This document shows positions 23,548-34,477 of a stretch of DNA of 59,142 bases, in pieces. Both the position numbers and the translations under genes were made by a program. This stretch comes from Carex sylvatica (lineage: Eukaryota > Streptophyta > Magnoliopsida > Poales > Cyperaceae). The stretch covers positions 1 through 59,142 of the forward strand of contig CAXKVR010000542.1 in NCBI GenBank assembly GCA_964058845.1, given 5' to 3'. The notes beneath the pieces are model-generated. The model saw only the letters and a program-made list of their open reading frames with translations, was not told where the DNA came from and made no database searches. Within the stretch, counting starts at the first letter, position 1. Each line of letters begins with the position of its first letter.

Positions 23548-24500
23548 TGGGGAGGGAGACCGTGAGATCACGTAGCAAACAAAATAAAATAAGAGGTGCT
23601 CATGATTGTGGCCCCCATGTCTAAAACCCGGCGTGCAATACACCACTTTTTTTTATTATCATTTTTTGTAAATTCTTCTTTATTACCATTTTTCCTGAGT
23701 TGCAAACACGTTCAGGTAATTAACAAGAAAACCAGGTAATTAATTAACAAGGTAGCCAGTAATGTTAATTAAAAAAAGAGAGAGAATATATTCTACTGCA
23801 AGAAATAGTTAATTGGATTTAATCTGTTAATTAATGCAATCAGTGTTGTAAATAACGGTATGCGCTCGTCAGATGAACATGGTACTGCTAAACAATTAGT
23901 CAGTAATAATGAATAATTTATCATAATCAGAAATAATCAACTGATTAATCAAAAAAATTCGTAACAGTTTTGTGACTGCCAACATCTAAACAACCGCTTT
24001 AATTTTACGGCACTGATGAATGAAATGACTTAAAATTATGTGTCTCTCTTGTTCCAATGATTAATTAAGAGTAGTCGTATCTGAAATTAATTCCCACATT
24101 ATCATCGTACATTAATTATACTTGTCAAGCAATAATAAATTGTCTCGACTTAATTTTGTCTCTCAATATATAATTACCAACTAACTAAAAAGAATAAAAT
24201 CTCCAAGTCATATATAGTTGACAATATTTTCAATATTTTCAACTAATTAAAAAGATAGAGATCACATAGAAAACAAACAAGTCGTTGTGATTGGGAGTTG
24301 GATAAAAAATACATTTCCTTTGACATTGCATTAATTTTAATCTAAAGAGCTATATATATATATATATATATATACAACATGCTAAGCAGTTCTCACACCA
24401 GCAGTTTATTCTTTATCACTATATGATGTGATTTGCAGGTTTAATTCTCCTAGATAACAATACTTTAATATCCAAAAACAATTAATATTTAATTTTGTGT
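23099..24500. other. Intergenic region upstream of the ERF gene
   Basis: AT-rich. It holds an (AAT)n tract at about 23503-23548 and a (TA)n run near 24352-24374. Two related stretches with the AACAAAACCATATAT motif occur near 23047 and 23339. No gene seen. The distal end is the ERF promoter. Confidence 0.5.
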
Positions 24501-24531
24501 TTTCTCCTTACAACTCATATCCCAATCCCCC

Positions 24532-24539
24532 TATAAATA
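24532..24539 (+). promoter_or_regulatory. TATA box of the ERF gene
   Basis: TATAAATA lies 160 bp before the ATG in a C-rich then CT-rich leader (CTCTCTCTCT at about 24600). Its spacing fits a transcription start near 24565. Confidence 0.6.
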
Positions 24540-24698
24540 CTGACAGCTGCAAAAAAGACCACACAGCTGCTCCTTACCAAGCACACATACTTCTTCAATC
24601 TCTCTCTCTCTCTCCTTGCCTTACCTATTCTCCCCTTTCTCTCTCTAGATTATTAATTGTCCACACCAATCACAACCGTTGAAAAGAAAAGAAAAGAA

Positions 24699-25637
24699 AT
24701 GGAAATTAATTTCCAACCTCAAAAAGAATACAACCCTCAGAACCAGAACCAATACCAATACCAATTCCAGGCTCCAACAACTCCAACAAAAAAACCGACC
24801 CATCCGAAACAGAAGAGCAGCAAGAGAACCAACAGCACAAAATTCCTCGGGGTACGTCAGAGGCCGTCTGGTCGATGGGTTGCAGAGATAAAGGACACCA
24901 CACAAAAGATCAGGATGTGGCTTGGTACATTCGAAACTGCCGAGGAAGCAGCACGTGCCTACGATGAGGCGGCCTGCCTCTTGCGTGGCACAAACACCCG
25001 CACCAACTTTGCCACACAACAGCTGTCCCCGAATTCTCCCCTTGCTTCCCGCATCCGTGCACTTCTTAACCACAAAAGACTCAAGAACAACACCGCATCT
25101 AACGTTTCAAGCCCCTCTCCCGCTTTGAGCAGAAGCGGCATGAGCAACAATACAACAACAACTGCAGCAGCAACAACAACAAAAACTAGTACTGCAACTG
25201 CTACATTTAGTAATGTTGTTAGTGCTAGTGCTAGTAACAACATGGCTCTGAATCCATTTGAGAGCGCTCTTTTAGGTGATTATAATTATATTAACAGTAA
25301 TGATACGGCGAGTAATCATGTTACTGACCAAAATGCCACCCTATTGGATGATGAGGTGTATAGGCCTTGTTTTGCCGATGGAGGTGATGAATTGGGTCAC
25401 TTTGAATTGGCTTGTAATTCGGTTGTCGATCAAACATGGATGTACGAACCGGCTGGGTTTGATCGTTTTGGACTTGAACTGCCTGAAAGTAGTAATGCGG
25501 GCAACAGCAGTAGTTCGGGATTGTCAGAGTTTGACAGAATGAAGTTGCACGAGTATTTTGATAAAGTGCTCTTCGATCAGCATGATCCTGTGTTCGATTA
25601 CGCGAACCAGATTTGCCATTTGCCTTGTCGAACTTGA
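24699..25637 (+). CDS. AP2/ERF transcription factor, RAP2-11/ERN-like
   Basis: Single-exon gene of 312 residues. A Gln/Asn/Tyr-rich N-terminus and a basic Lys-rich run (KQKSSKR, about 38-43) lead to one AP2 domain at about 48-105. The domain carries [38 protein letters not shown] and RGTNTRTNF. It is the subgroup with [15 protein letters not shown], which I associate with Arabidopsis RAP2-11 (low-potassium response) and legume ERN1/2 (nodulation). A Thr/Ala-rich middle and an acidic C-terminal half ([33 protein letters not shown]) suggest activation regions. The first ATG is 24699; the frame is open upstream to 24657 only through a TTG. The position 4.6 kb downstream of importin-5 matches the Arabidopsis neighbourhood. 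Confidence 0.92.
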   Translation: MEINFQPQKEYNPQNQNQYQYQFQAPTTPTKKPTHPKQKSSKRTNSTKFLGVRQRPSGRWVAEIKDTTQKIRMWLGTFETAEEAARAYDEAACLLRGTNTRTNFATQQLSPNSPLASRIRALLNHKRLKNNTASNVSSPSPALSRSGMSNNTTTTAAATTTKTSTATATFSNVVSASASNNMALNPFESALLGDYNYINSNDTASNHVTDQNATLLDDEVYRPCFADGGDELGHFELACNSVVDQTWMYEPAGFDRFGLELPESSNAGNSSSSGLSEFDRMKLHEYFDKVLFDQHDPVFDYANQICHLPCRT

Positions 25638-26796
25638 TTGATGCAGCCTCACAATTGCTTTGCACACTTAGGATTAATCAATTTTACTGTTTTTTTTTTC
25701 TTTTGCCCCCATTTTTGCTTCAGTGTTTGTTTTGTTTACTTGTAAAAAACCGGATTCCATACACAAGTCTGTATGAGATGTGTTATCTGTACATGAAATG
25801 AGATTACGATGGATCGAGAGAATGTTTAAATTGCAGTATGTCAGCTTTTTTACTTTTATTCATACCAATGCAGAGATAATACAGCTCAAGTACGTATGTA
25901 TTTGTATATAAATTTATGATATATATATTCTAAAATTTAAAAAAAATTAAGATTGAAATTACTTCAAACAATTCATGGGCAAAATGACGTTTTTTTTTTT
26001 TTTTTTAATTCATGGTTATTTTTTTTTTTTTAAAGATTTGATAATTAGCAGTTGATGATATTTAAATAATTTTTGTAAAGGTGGTTTTATAAATTAAGTT
26101 TAATAGTTCAACCATGATATATTGATATGTATCAGATTTTTGAAGTATATGCCAGGTTTAACATTCTCAAGTTTAATGGGAGAACTTAACTACTTGTTTG
26201 TGTAAAAATTATATGTTATTAAGAAAGGTTATGAAAGACTAAATCCAAAAGCCCAAAATCTTAATTATTATTTGAAATGCTTTATCTTTTTGTATACATA
26301 ATTAGCATTAATTTGTATATAGAAATACAATGAAATGGTTGGATAATGGGCCGCATGAAAAAGAGGATGAAATGGGCCACATAATTATATAATAATTAAT
26401 ATGGGCTGAACCATGAGCTGTTCTTCTTTTTCTTTTCTTTTTTAATTTTTAGGGCTCCTCACACCGTTTCTTCAAAACTAACTCATTAATTAAAGGTAAT
26501 TAAATTACTTCACATAAGAAATCCTTTCACAAAGTAATTCTGACTTTCTTATTAAAATAAAATATAAAATATTTTCAGAAACCAAGAAACAACAATCACC
26601 ATTCCCCAATATTACCAAGAAATAGATTTTTATTATTATATAATTATTGTTGGCGAAGTTTCCTGAATTAGTTTTTTTTGTCTTCTTTGATTTGATTTGA
26701 TTGATGGCTGTCCCTTTCTTAGTTCTTACCACGCCCGATTGAACTGAATCCTATTTTGTTCCCTCTACAATCATACATCCATCCATCCATAATTAA

Positions 26797-26931
26797 TTAG
26801 TTTGATGCAGTTGTCATAGAAAGAAGAAATTAAGGGTTTAATTAGTTTGATGCAGTTGTCATAGAAAGAAGAAATTAAGGGTTTAATTAGTTTGATGCAG
26901 TTGTCATAGAAAGAAGAAATTAAGGGTTTAA
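26797..26931 (+). repeat. 45-bp tandem repeat, three identical units
   Basis: The unit TTAGTTTGATGCAGTTGTCA then TAGAAAGAAGAAATTAAGGG TTTAA occurs three times without a mismatch that I can see. It lies 1.05 kb before the acidic membrane-protein gene. Identical units indicate a recent expansion. Confidence 0.95.
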
Positions 26932-27941
26932 ATTGGTGGGGTCCAATAAATTAATTAGACCGACCTTTTTTTTCTCTTATTTTGGTTCTGTAATGGATTG
27001 GATTTGATGATATAAATTTTTGCATTGTTCAATTAATTAAATATAATTTTGATGGTATATTTGATGATAATGAGAGGGTCTTTTGATTCTTTTTTGTTAT
27101 TTGGTATAGCAAGAAGAGAACACAATCAACCCTTCAATTGTTGCGTGAACGCGTTGTAGTGCGTATCAGGAGCACCGTTATTAGGATTGATATCTATGAA
27201 GTTTATTTGTTGGTTTGTTAAAAGAAAAATACGGTGAAAAAAAACAAACAACAAATAAAGAATTTTATTATTAGAAAATAAAAAAAAATAGTAAGCCATA
27301 TGAAAGGAGAATTCATCATTACGTAAAGTAATTTAAATTTTGAGTTTGGATTAGAATTGTCCAATTTATTTTATTTTGACTCAGATTTTGATCAGACGGT
27401 CCGGATCTAAACTAAAAATTTGAGTAAACTTGAGAGGATGTTATAGTTGGAGGGTGAGACAGGTGCAGTGAGCAAAAAGAAGAGAAGAAAGGGTTTGGTT
27501 TGGTTTTGTTTTGATTGATTGATTGATTGAGATTCGTTTCTTCCATTCATTTTCTTCCTTGGCTTTTCTTTGGTTGCCGCAGTCGCAGAGCAACTTATAC
27601 TTGTTGAAGAGCAAACAAACAAAGAAGAGATCAAAGAAGAGACGGATACATAATTACATAGATGGTTCCTTGAGCCTGCCTGCCTGCCTGCCTTCCCTAC
27701 CTCCCTCATTAGTTTCACTCACTCAATAGTTTCATTCAATTCAATTCTTGGAATTCCAATTCCGTCCTCATCAAAGAAGATAAATTTTGCTTTTGCTTCT
27801 TCTTTTGCTTCTGCTTTTGGAAATAAGAATAAGAGGAGATCCATTGAGAGTAATAGAGAGGTAATATATACAATGAAGGGGAATTGAATAGAATAGAATT
27901 GAATTGGTGAAGGTAAAGAAAGGTAAAACAAATTAAGGAAA

Positions 27942-27975
27942 GAAGAAGAAGAAGAAGAAGAAGAAGAAGAAGAAG
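27942..27975 (+). repeat. (GAA)n run in the 5' leader
   Basis: About ten GAA/GAAG units end directly at the ATG of the gene at 27976. Confidence 0.9.
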
Positions 27976-29081
27976 ATGGATCTTGATGGTGAATGGGAAT
28001 TTGTGATTCCCACTAATTCCTTTAACTCTTCCAACTCCAACCCCAAGGACCTCTCGTCCTCCTTCATCGATCCCGATTTATTCGTCGAAACCGACTATTT
28101 CAAATGCCCCCAAAATACAACTCTTCTTATCACTCACCACCACCACTACCACCAGCAAAAACAGGAACAAGAAGAAGAAGAAGAAGAAATACCAGATTTA
28201 CCAGATTTACCAGTAGAACAAGTAGAAGACCAACAAGAAGAAGAAGAAGAAGAAGAACCAGTAGTAGAAGAAGAGGAGGAGGAACCACCATCACCATACA
28301 AAGAGACACCGCCCTTTAATTGGCTCGAACCCGACCCTGTGGTGTTTGACCGTGGCAGTCCAGACAGATATCACAAAGAACAAGTGATGCCCATGCACCA
28401 ATTAAAGGGAGAAGACAGCAAGGATTTTGTTCCTTCGGGGTTCAATCTCTGGAGACTCGGGGTCCATGGCATCGGTGCCATTTGTTCCTTTGGGGTTGCC
28501 ACTGCCGCTACTCTCTGTGTTTTCGCATTAGGCACTGCCTCCGCCTCTACCTCCACCTCCAGTCGCCTCAGGCCTAGCCCCAACATTCAATTTCAGATCT
28601 ATTCAGATGATCATAAGGTTAATTTGCCAATCTAACTATATATAATTATTACTATCTTAATCCTACTCTTACCAAATGTTTAACAAAATCCTAAATTGAA
28701 CTAGTATCAATGTATTATCATCATCAGTTCATCACACACTGTGTTATTAGTTATTACACTTAAAATTGCAAGTGCCAACTACTGTTTTCTTGCTCCAAAT
28801 TGGGTCGCTTATTTGTCATTAAATGATTAGCCAGAAAAGTGTTTTAGGATTTTAAATGATAGTTTCATGCAATTGATAAATGCTCTGAAAATTTATAATT
28901 TTGGGTGATATATATATATATATATTTTTAAACACAAAAAATGGTTTGGATTGAATAATTTCAGAGGATCAAGGATGTTGTGCAGAGGGCGACAGGGCTG
29001 AACCACGCCATCTCAGCTGCCAGAGGGATCACCATTCCGAGGGCTCAGATCACATTTGGAGGCCACTACGAAGGGCTCTGA
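27976..29081 (+). CDS. Plant-specific acidic single-span membrane protein (DUF6821-like)
   Basis: Two exons, 27976-28617 and 28965-29081, give 252 residues. The N-terminus has DGEWEFVIP. A long acidic middle follows, with Glu runs around 65-110, then a Pro/Trp segment (PPFNWLEPDPVVFDRG). A hydrophobic span, GIGAICSFGVATAATLCVFA, lies at about 175-195. The C-terminus ends QRATGLNHAISAARGITIPR then AQITFGGHYEGL. I recall this terminal AQITFGG(Y/H)Y motif from a plant-only family, probably DUF6821, of unknown role. EWEFV, a short W-x-x-V motif beside acidic residues, and the single span recall ATG8-interacting proteins, but that is only a resemblance. The first exon alone stays open for five codons into the intron, so an unspliced reading (219 aa) is rejected. 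Confidence 0.8.
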
Positions 29082-30141
29082 TTTCTTCAACAATTGCTTG
29101 ATTCAAGCAGTTCCCAATTATTTAATTAATTGGTGTGTATATACAATTGAAGTCAATCCAGTTTGGATTGTACCAGTTCAACCAGTCGACATGAATTAAG
29201 TACTATGTGTGTATCTAGTTTGTTTTACATGCAGCATATGTAAATTTGAGACTCTACCATATATTTTGATCTTTCCTTTGTTTATGGTTAGTAAAGATAC
29301 ATGAATTAGTTAATGCCTGGTGTTTGTAAATTTGTGATTTTGGTCACATTTTAGTTACAGGTTAGTGAGTCAAGCTTGTCAGTAAGTAGCTAGTACTCTA
29401 ATATGTATATATATTTATTTATATAGACATGGTGTGTATAACTTGTAATGATGACAGTATATGGAGGATCTTAATTAATAATTGTGCATGTGAAATGTTA
29501 GTGTTACACTTGTTGGCTATAACAAATTCATTTTCTGGTATCTCGTGTAAACATGTCAGATGCTACTGCTATTTATTTAACCCAGTCTTGTTTAGACAAT
29601 TATATACTGGTTGGTTGCACTTTGGGAGGAATTAATTCATGCATGCTTCCTCATATATATATATATTATATATTTTTCATTTTATTGAGTAATTGTATAA
29701 TATTTTGTATGTTGACCTAGTAGAAGAAAAATGGAAAATGGGGGTGTTGTAAGCTTTGATGATGTTAGAAGTGCTTTTGTATTGTATTATGTAATGATGG
29801 CTTTGTAAGTAATTTTTTGTTTTAAAGTTAATTAAATATACATTGAATATTAATCATTGAATTTAAGAGCTTAAAACATTGCATATGCATTACTAAGAAA
29901 AATCAAAAGTATGTACAAATCTAAGTACAATAATACAAAACTAAAACATTTGGTACAAAAATGTCAAGTATGCTATTTCATTTTAATTGGAGAGAAACAA
30001 AGAAACCTTTTATTCGGATCCCAACCGTTGGATCTTTGTTTGTGGCGCATGGAAAATTTGGAACGGTTGAGATGGGAATTTGTTATAAAAAAGGATGATG
30101 GTTGCGTGGAAAGGGAGAAAGAAAGGAAAGGAAAGGAAAGG
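29082..30141. other. Intergenic region
   Basis: Probably begins with the 3' UTR of the preceding gene. AT-rich, with short TA runs near 28908, 29405 and 29655. Near 30120-30140 there is a (GAAAG)n leader before the next ATG. No coding signal. Confidence 0.5.
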
Positions 30142-30619
30142 ATGATGGTGGCGGTGAGACTCTTTCCCTGCGCACGCGCGGTGCTGTCAACTACCTCCTC
30201 CTCCTCCTCCTCCTCCTCCTCTAATAGAAATAGAAATAGAAATAGAAATAGAAATAGAAATAGAAATGTTGCTCGCTTGCCACACTTCCCCTTCTCGTCC
30301 TCCTCCTCCTCCTCTCATCGCCTCCGCTGCTCCTCCTCCTCTGCTGCATCTCAGTCTCAGGTCCAAGCTCAAACCTATCTTTCCCAATCAAATCAATTAA
30401 TTGTAATTGTAATTGTAATTGTTTGTTCCATGAAACGCAATGAAATGGAATGCTTCCCATTACTCTTATTATTAATTTAATATTGGAATCAATCATGATG
30501 TATCAGATGGCAGCATCAGCACCCGATGTAGATGTAGATGTAGATGTTGATGTCTTCCAGACTATTCGTGCTCACCAGGTACCTACACTTCTAACTCCTC
30601 TCCTTCATTACATAGCTAC

Positions 30620-30654
<35 letters not shown>

Positions 30655-32983
30655 TTACATATTAATCTACGGATTACTTGCTCTTGCTCCCCCCCACCAC
30701 TGAATCAATCTCTTAATTTATAATTAATTGCTGATGGCAGTCGACAGCAGCTAAACTAGCTCCGGTTGTTGAGGCACGTACCCTGCTCTACCATTCCATT
30801 AGAGGCGTCCTCTCTACTCTTTCTCTGGTTCCTTCCTTCACCTTTCTTTACTCAAACTTTTTTCCTTCTACTTCTACTATATCAATTTCAATTTTATTTT
30901 GTGCAGGAGCATGAAGGTTACCCATCAGGATCCATGGTTGATTTTGCATGCCATGAAGATGGCTCCCCAATTTTAGCTGTTAGCAGCTTGGCTGTTCATT
31001 CTAAGGTTCTTTTTTTACATATATATATTTTGTTTTGCAACCATTGAACGATTATTCTTCATTACATAATGATCACGACTTCACTTTATTGTTTGTTAAT
31101 TTCCGCCATGTAGAATCTCTCTGCCAATGCAAACTGTTGCCTTCTTGTGGCCAAGGACCCTGAAGACAGGACTGATACTGTCATCACTCTTTATGGAGAT
31201 GCTATTCCAGTCAGCTCTCTCTGTCTCTCTCTCATCTCTCTCTTTCTAAGGATTGTTATAATCTCTGGGATTTGAGGATTAACCACAATTTGATGTTTAA
31301 CTGATAACTTTTCTTTGCTATTTTAATTCTGTTTAATTTTCATTTATTATTATGATTTTTCTTTTGTTTGGACCTGCTTTACTTTGATATCCTGATTCGT
31401 CATTAGAAACGGTAAAGAAAAGCAACAATAAATTACTGAAAAGTGATTAATTAATCAGTACATGCTTTGCATCGATTCAGGTCGCAGGAGAGGAGAGAGA
31501 ACAAGTGCGTGCTGCATACCTCAAAAAACATCCTGATGCATTCTGGGTTTGCTTCTATATATACTTGTTCTAACTAGGCCCTTTTTTTCCTCCCTTTTTC
31601 TTTCTTATTATTTAATTTTACTCTGCTGAAACTTGTTATATGGAAGGTTGACTTTGGAGACTTCCGCTTCATACAAATAAAGCCAAGATTCATACGCTAC
31701 GTGTCAGGGGTTGCTACGGCTCTCCTTGGATCAGGAGGTATATCTGTTTACTGTACAACCTTTTATTTGTCTTCAACCTATTTCTTTCTGCTATATATGA
31801 TATAGCTGCAGCAATTTATTTTGATGGGCTCTTTTGTATTTAGTAATTTCTACTTCAAGCTCCTGATTAGAAAGGTTGTTATTTGCAGAATTTACTGCAG
31901 AGGAGTTCAAGAATGCCAAAGTGGACCCAATCTCCCAATTTGCAAAACCTATTATGGTATTTGGCTTGCTTAAATTAGCGACATTAATTCTCCTAAAAGA
32001 GCTAAATTAATTATTGTGTGTTAATCTGCTAACTTTTCGATTTTTGGATTCTGCAAAATGTAGAGCCACATGAACAAGGATCACTCTGACGACACCAAAT
32101 TAATTGTTCAACACTCGACCTCAGTTAAGGTAAGTGCAGGTTGTCAGCTGTTGCATTGATTGGTACCAGTGAATACCAGTCGGCAGCAGGGGAAACTGTA
32201 CATAAATAAGACTGATCCTTTACACCCTAGTGGTGCATGTGCATCAGCACTGTACCTTACCTGATCTGACTTGATTGGTTTTAATATGGTTTTGGCATTA
32301 TACTCTGAGTGCTTGAAGATTAGATAAGCATCTAGTAGTCTTAATTTGCCTCATTTTGATGGAATACTATTTTAAGTAAATTATTCTAATGAAGTGAGAC
32401 TGAAATTTAGGTGGATTCTGCGTACATGCTGGATGTAGATAGCCTCGGCTTCAATGTAAAGGTTGACGTCTTTTCATCTCCTCCTCTTTCGATCGAGTTA
32501 TACCTTGACTTGCCTTTTTTTGGTGCTGGTACATGCCAGAATCTGACACTTTGGGGCCTAAATGAAGCTCCAAATTTTTTAACTCATCAAGAAAACCAAC
32601 TATGAAATGAAATTTGTGTTATTTATGATGTGTTTAATTTGATATATGGATGCATTTATGTATGTATGTTCAGGCAGAATATGATGGAAGGACAATGAAG
32701 CTTAGGATCCCCTTCCCTAGGCCAGCACAAGATAGAAAGTAAGCCTTTTTTTTTGTTTTCCTATTAATCATTTGATGGTATTTCAGTCAGTAACCTTTGA
32801 TTTTTTTTGTATTTTTTTGTGTATTATTATTTTGATGAAACTGGCAAAATAAGATAAGATAAGATATATATAATGTAGAAGTGTGATGATGTGTTGTGTT
32901 ATATTGCGAACAGGGATGTGAAGACCCTTATAGTGGAGATGCTTCAGGCTGCAAAAGCAGGTGCAGTGCCGACATCTGAATAA
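30142..32983 (+). CDS. Plastid HugZ-like / PNPOx-like split-barrel protein with DUF2470
   Basis: Twelve exons: 30142-30360, 30507-30578, 30741-30827, 30907-31005, 31114-31209, 31481-31546, 31647-31737, 31889-31956, 32064-32129, 32411-32461, 32674-32738, 32914-32983, giving 349 residues with all phases matching. The Ser/Arg-rich N-terminus is a plausible plastid transit peptide and contains an Asn-Arg repeat. The FMN-binding split barrel runs from about EARTLLYHSIRGVLSTLSL and EGYPSGSMVDFACHEDGSPI to VDFGDFRFIQIKPRFIRYVS. The C-terminal DUF2470 begins at SHMNKDHSDDTKLIVQHSTS. This layout is that of HugZ-family haem-handling proteins; plant members bind haem or act in tetrapyrrole control. I cannot tell which plant paralogue it is. 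An alternative ATG is at 30145. Confidence 0.88.
30225..30268 (+). repeat. (AGAAAT)n repeat coding (NR)n
   Basis: About seven AGAAAT hexamers inside the presumed transit peptide code alternating Asn and Arg. A second in-frame hexamer run, (GATGTA)n at about 30525-30550, codes (VD)n in exon 2. Confidence 0.9.
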
Positions 32984-34477
32984 ATACTATGGTGGATGTC
33001 AAAATTGAAGATTGACAATATATATATTATCATATAGTTGCACAAATTTTATTTCTGTTTATGGGATGTCAATGGGCTACTTTATAGAAGAATAGAACAA
33101 ACAAACAACCATATTATTTTATGGTTAATGGGGTCTACTTTAGAGAATTCCCCGTCTAGAAGTGTGCAACTATGAAATTGAAATGGAACAGGAACGATCA
33201 ATATATTCCTGAATAACTCGTATCCATAATAGTCTATAGATATCTATAGATGGTAAGCTAATTAGGTATCAATTAATGAGTCATGAAATGATTGGAAATT
33301 ATGACGCATGGGGCCCTTTAATATTAGTGCGGATCTCAATCGGACGGTCCAGATCTACAAACGTATGTTCCGTTAATGCAGAGGATACGAATACACTGCA
33401 AATACTCTGAATGCAAATTAAAATCAGAGTGCAGCATTAAAGAGTTAGGAGTTGGGCAGCCTAACATACCAATCTCTCTCTCTCTCTCTCTCTCTAAATT
33501 TGGACCAATTCGAGTCAACTTGGAAATTCAATAGAGAAGTCTTTAATATTTGTGTCAAATTAAGGGAAACATAGTTTTGAAGTTTGAAGCCCCTCTTCCT
33601 CTCCCCTATGGGCTATGGATGGATTGATAAATGCATGTCAGAATAAGAGTAGACCCTTCTCTTCTATGCAAAGATCCATGCAGCTAGTGCAGTAGGGTAA
33701 TTGACAGCGATATCTCATATCTAAATATCTAAATATCTATTATCTAATGCGTCATATCTATCTCATTAGATATTTTTTTTCTTTTGATTAAAATCTCATT
33801 AGATATAAATCTTAAGTGATGTGTCATCAATAAATGATTCGATGCATCATGCTTCATGCTCTCACGAGTCACGCCATGCTGAATAAGTACATATACCAGT
33901 TAATAAATGACATTCAAATTTTACGGCGTTCAAATTCCACAATTAACAAATTAAATAATACGTGCATAGGATATATCATATATTGACATATTGACACGAC
34001 ACTCGGCCTCGGTGCGTCTCCCATAAATCTTAATTTAAAAAGCAAAACACAAAGACCAAATTCTTACTCTTTTATCTTAACAAAAAGTGTCAACTCACAC
34101 CAAACAAAGATGGTTGAAAGTTTTAACACTATTTTTGGAAGAAAATGAAAGGGACAAAATAAAATATATTTCATTTCTCTTTCTTTCTCAACAATATCAT
34201 CATTATTTCATGCCCCGGTTGATATATTTTTTTTTTATTTCATTATTTTAAACGAAATAAGAATCACATGTAAGTTTGGCCCCAAAGAGATTGGATAAGT
34301 TTGCATGAAAATACAAACACATCAGCTCCAAAAACAGCCTAAAATTTCTACAGAGCGTCACTCTCTGAGGAAACTTCCTCAATCACTACTTAGCCCACCA
34401 CCAAATTAAAATGCCCCCTAGAAAAATCGATCAATAACCAACAAAATAATAATAATACAACCTATCTAAATTTGATA
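32984..34477. other. Intergenic region between convergent genes
   Basis: Two 3' UTRs should lie here. It contains a MITE relative at 33308-33400, a (CT)n run at 33474-33495 and ATATCTAA repeats near 33713-33760. No coding signal. Confidence 0.5.
33308..33400 (-). mobile_element. Fragment of the 39.5-kb MITE family
   Basis: The reverse complement reads TATTCGTATCCTCTGCATTA near its start and CACTAATATTAAAGGGCCCC near its end. Both match the MITE at 39489-39631 (ATTCGTATCCTCTGCATTAA and CACTAATATTAAGGGGTCCC). The second TIR is not evident, so it is truncated or diverged. Confidence 0.6.

Larger units (their letters stand above)
25638..27975. other. Intergenic region between the ERF and the acidic membrane protein gene
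   Basis: Holds the ERF 3' UTR, long poly-T runs near 25990-26032, a three-unit 45-bp tandem repeat, and a CT/GA-rich leader ending in (GAA)n just before the next ATG. No other gene. Confidence 0.5.

Noticed and set aside
24657..24698. Longer ERF start at 24657
   Set aside because: The codon there is TTG. The first ATG in frame is 24699, and the upstream part is CT-rich leader.
24645..25243. Antisense open frames over the ERF gene
   Set aside because: They are shadows of the ERF coding sequence with low-complexity content and no recognisable domain.
27976..28635. Unspliced 219-residue version of the acidic membrane protein
   Set aside because: An exact GT-AG intron joins in phase to a conserved C-terminal tail, so the short intron read-through end is not the natural C-terminus.
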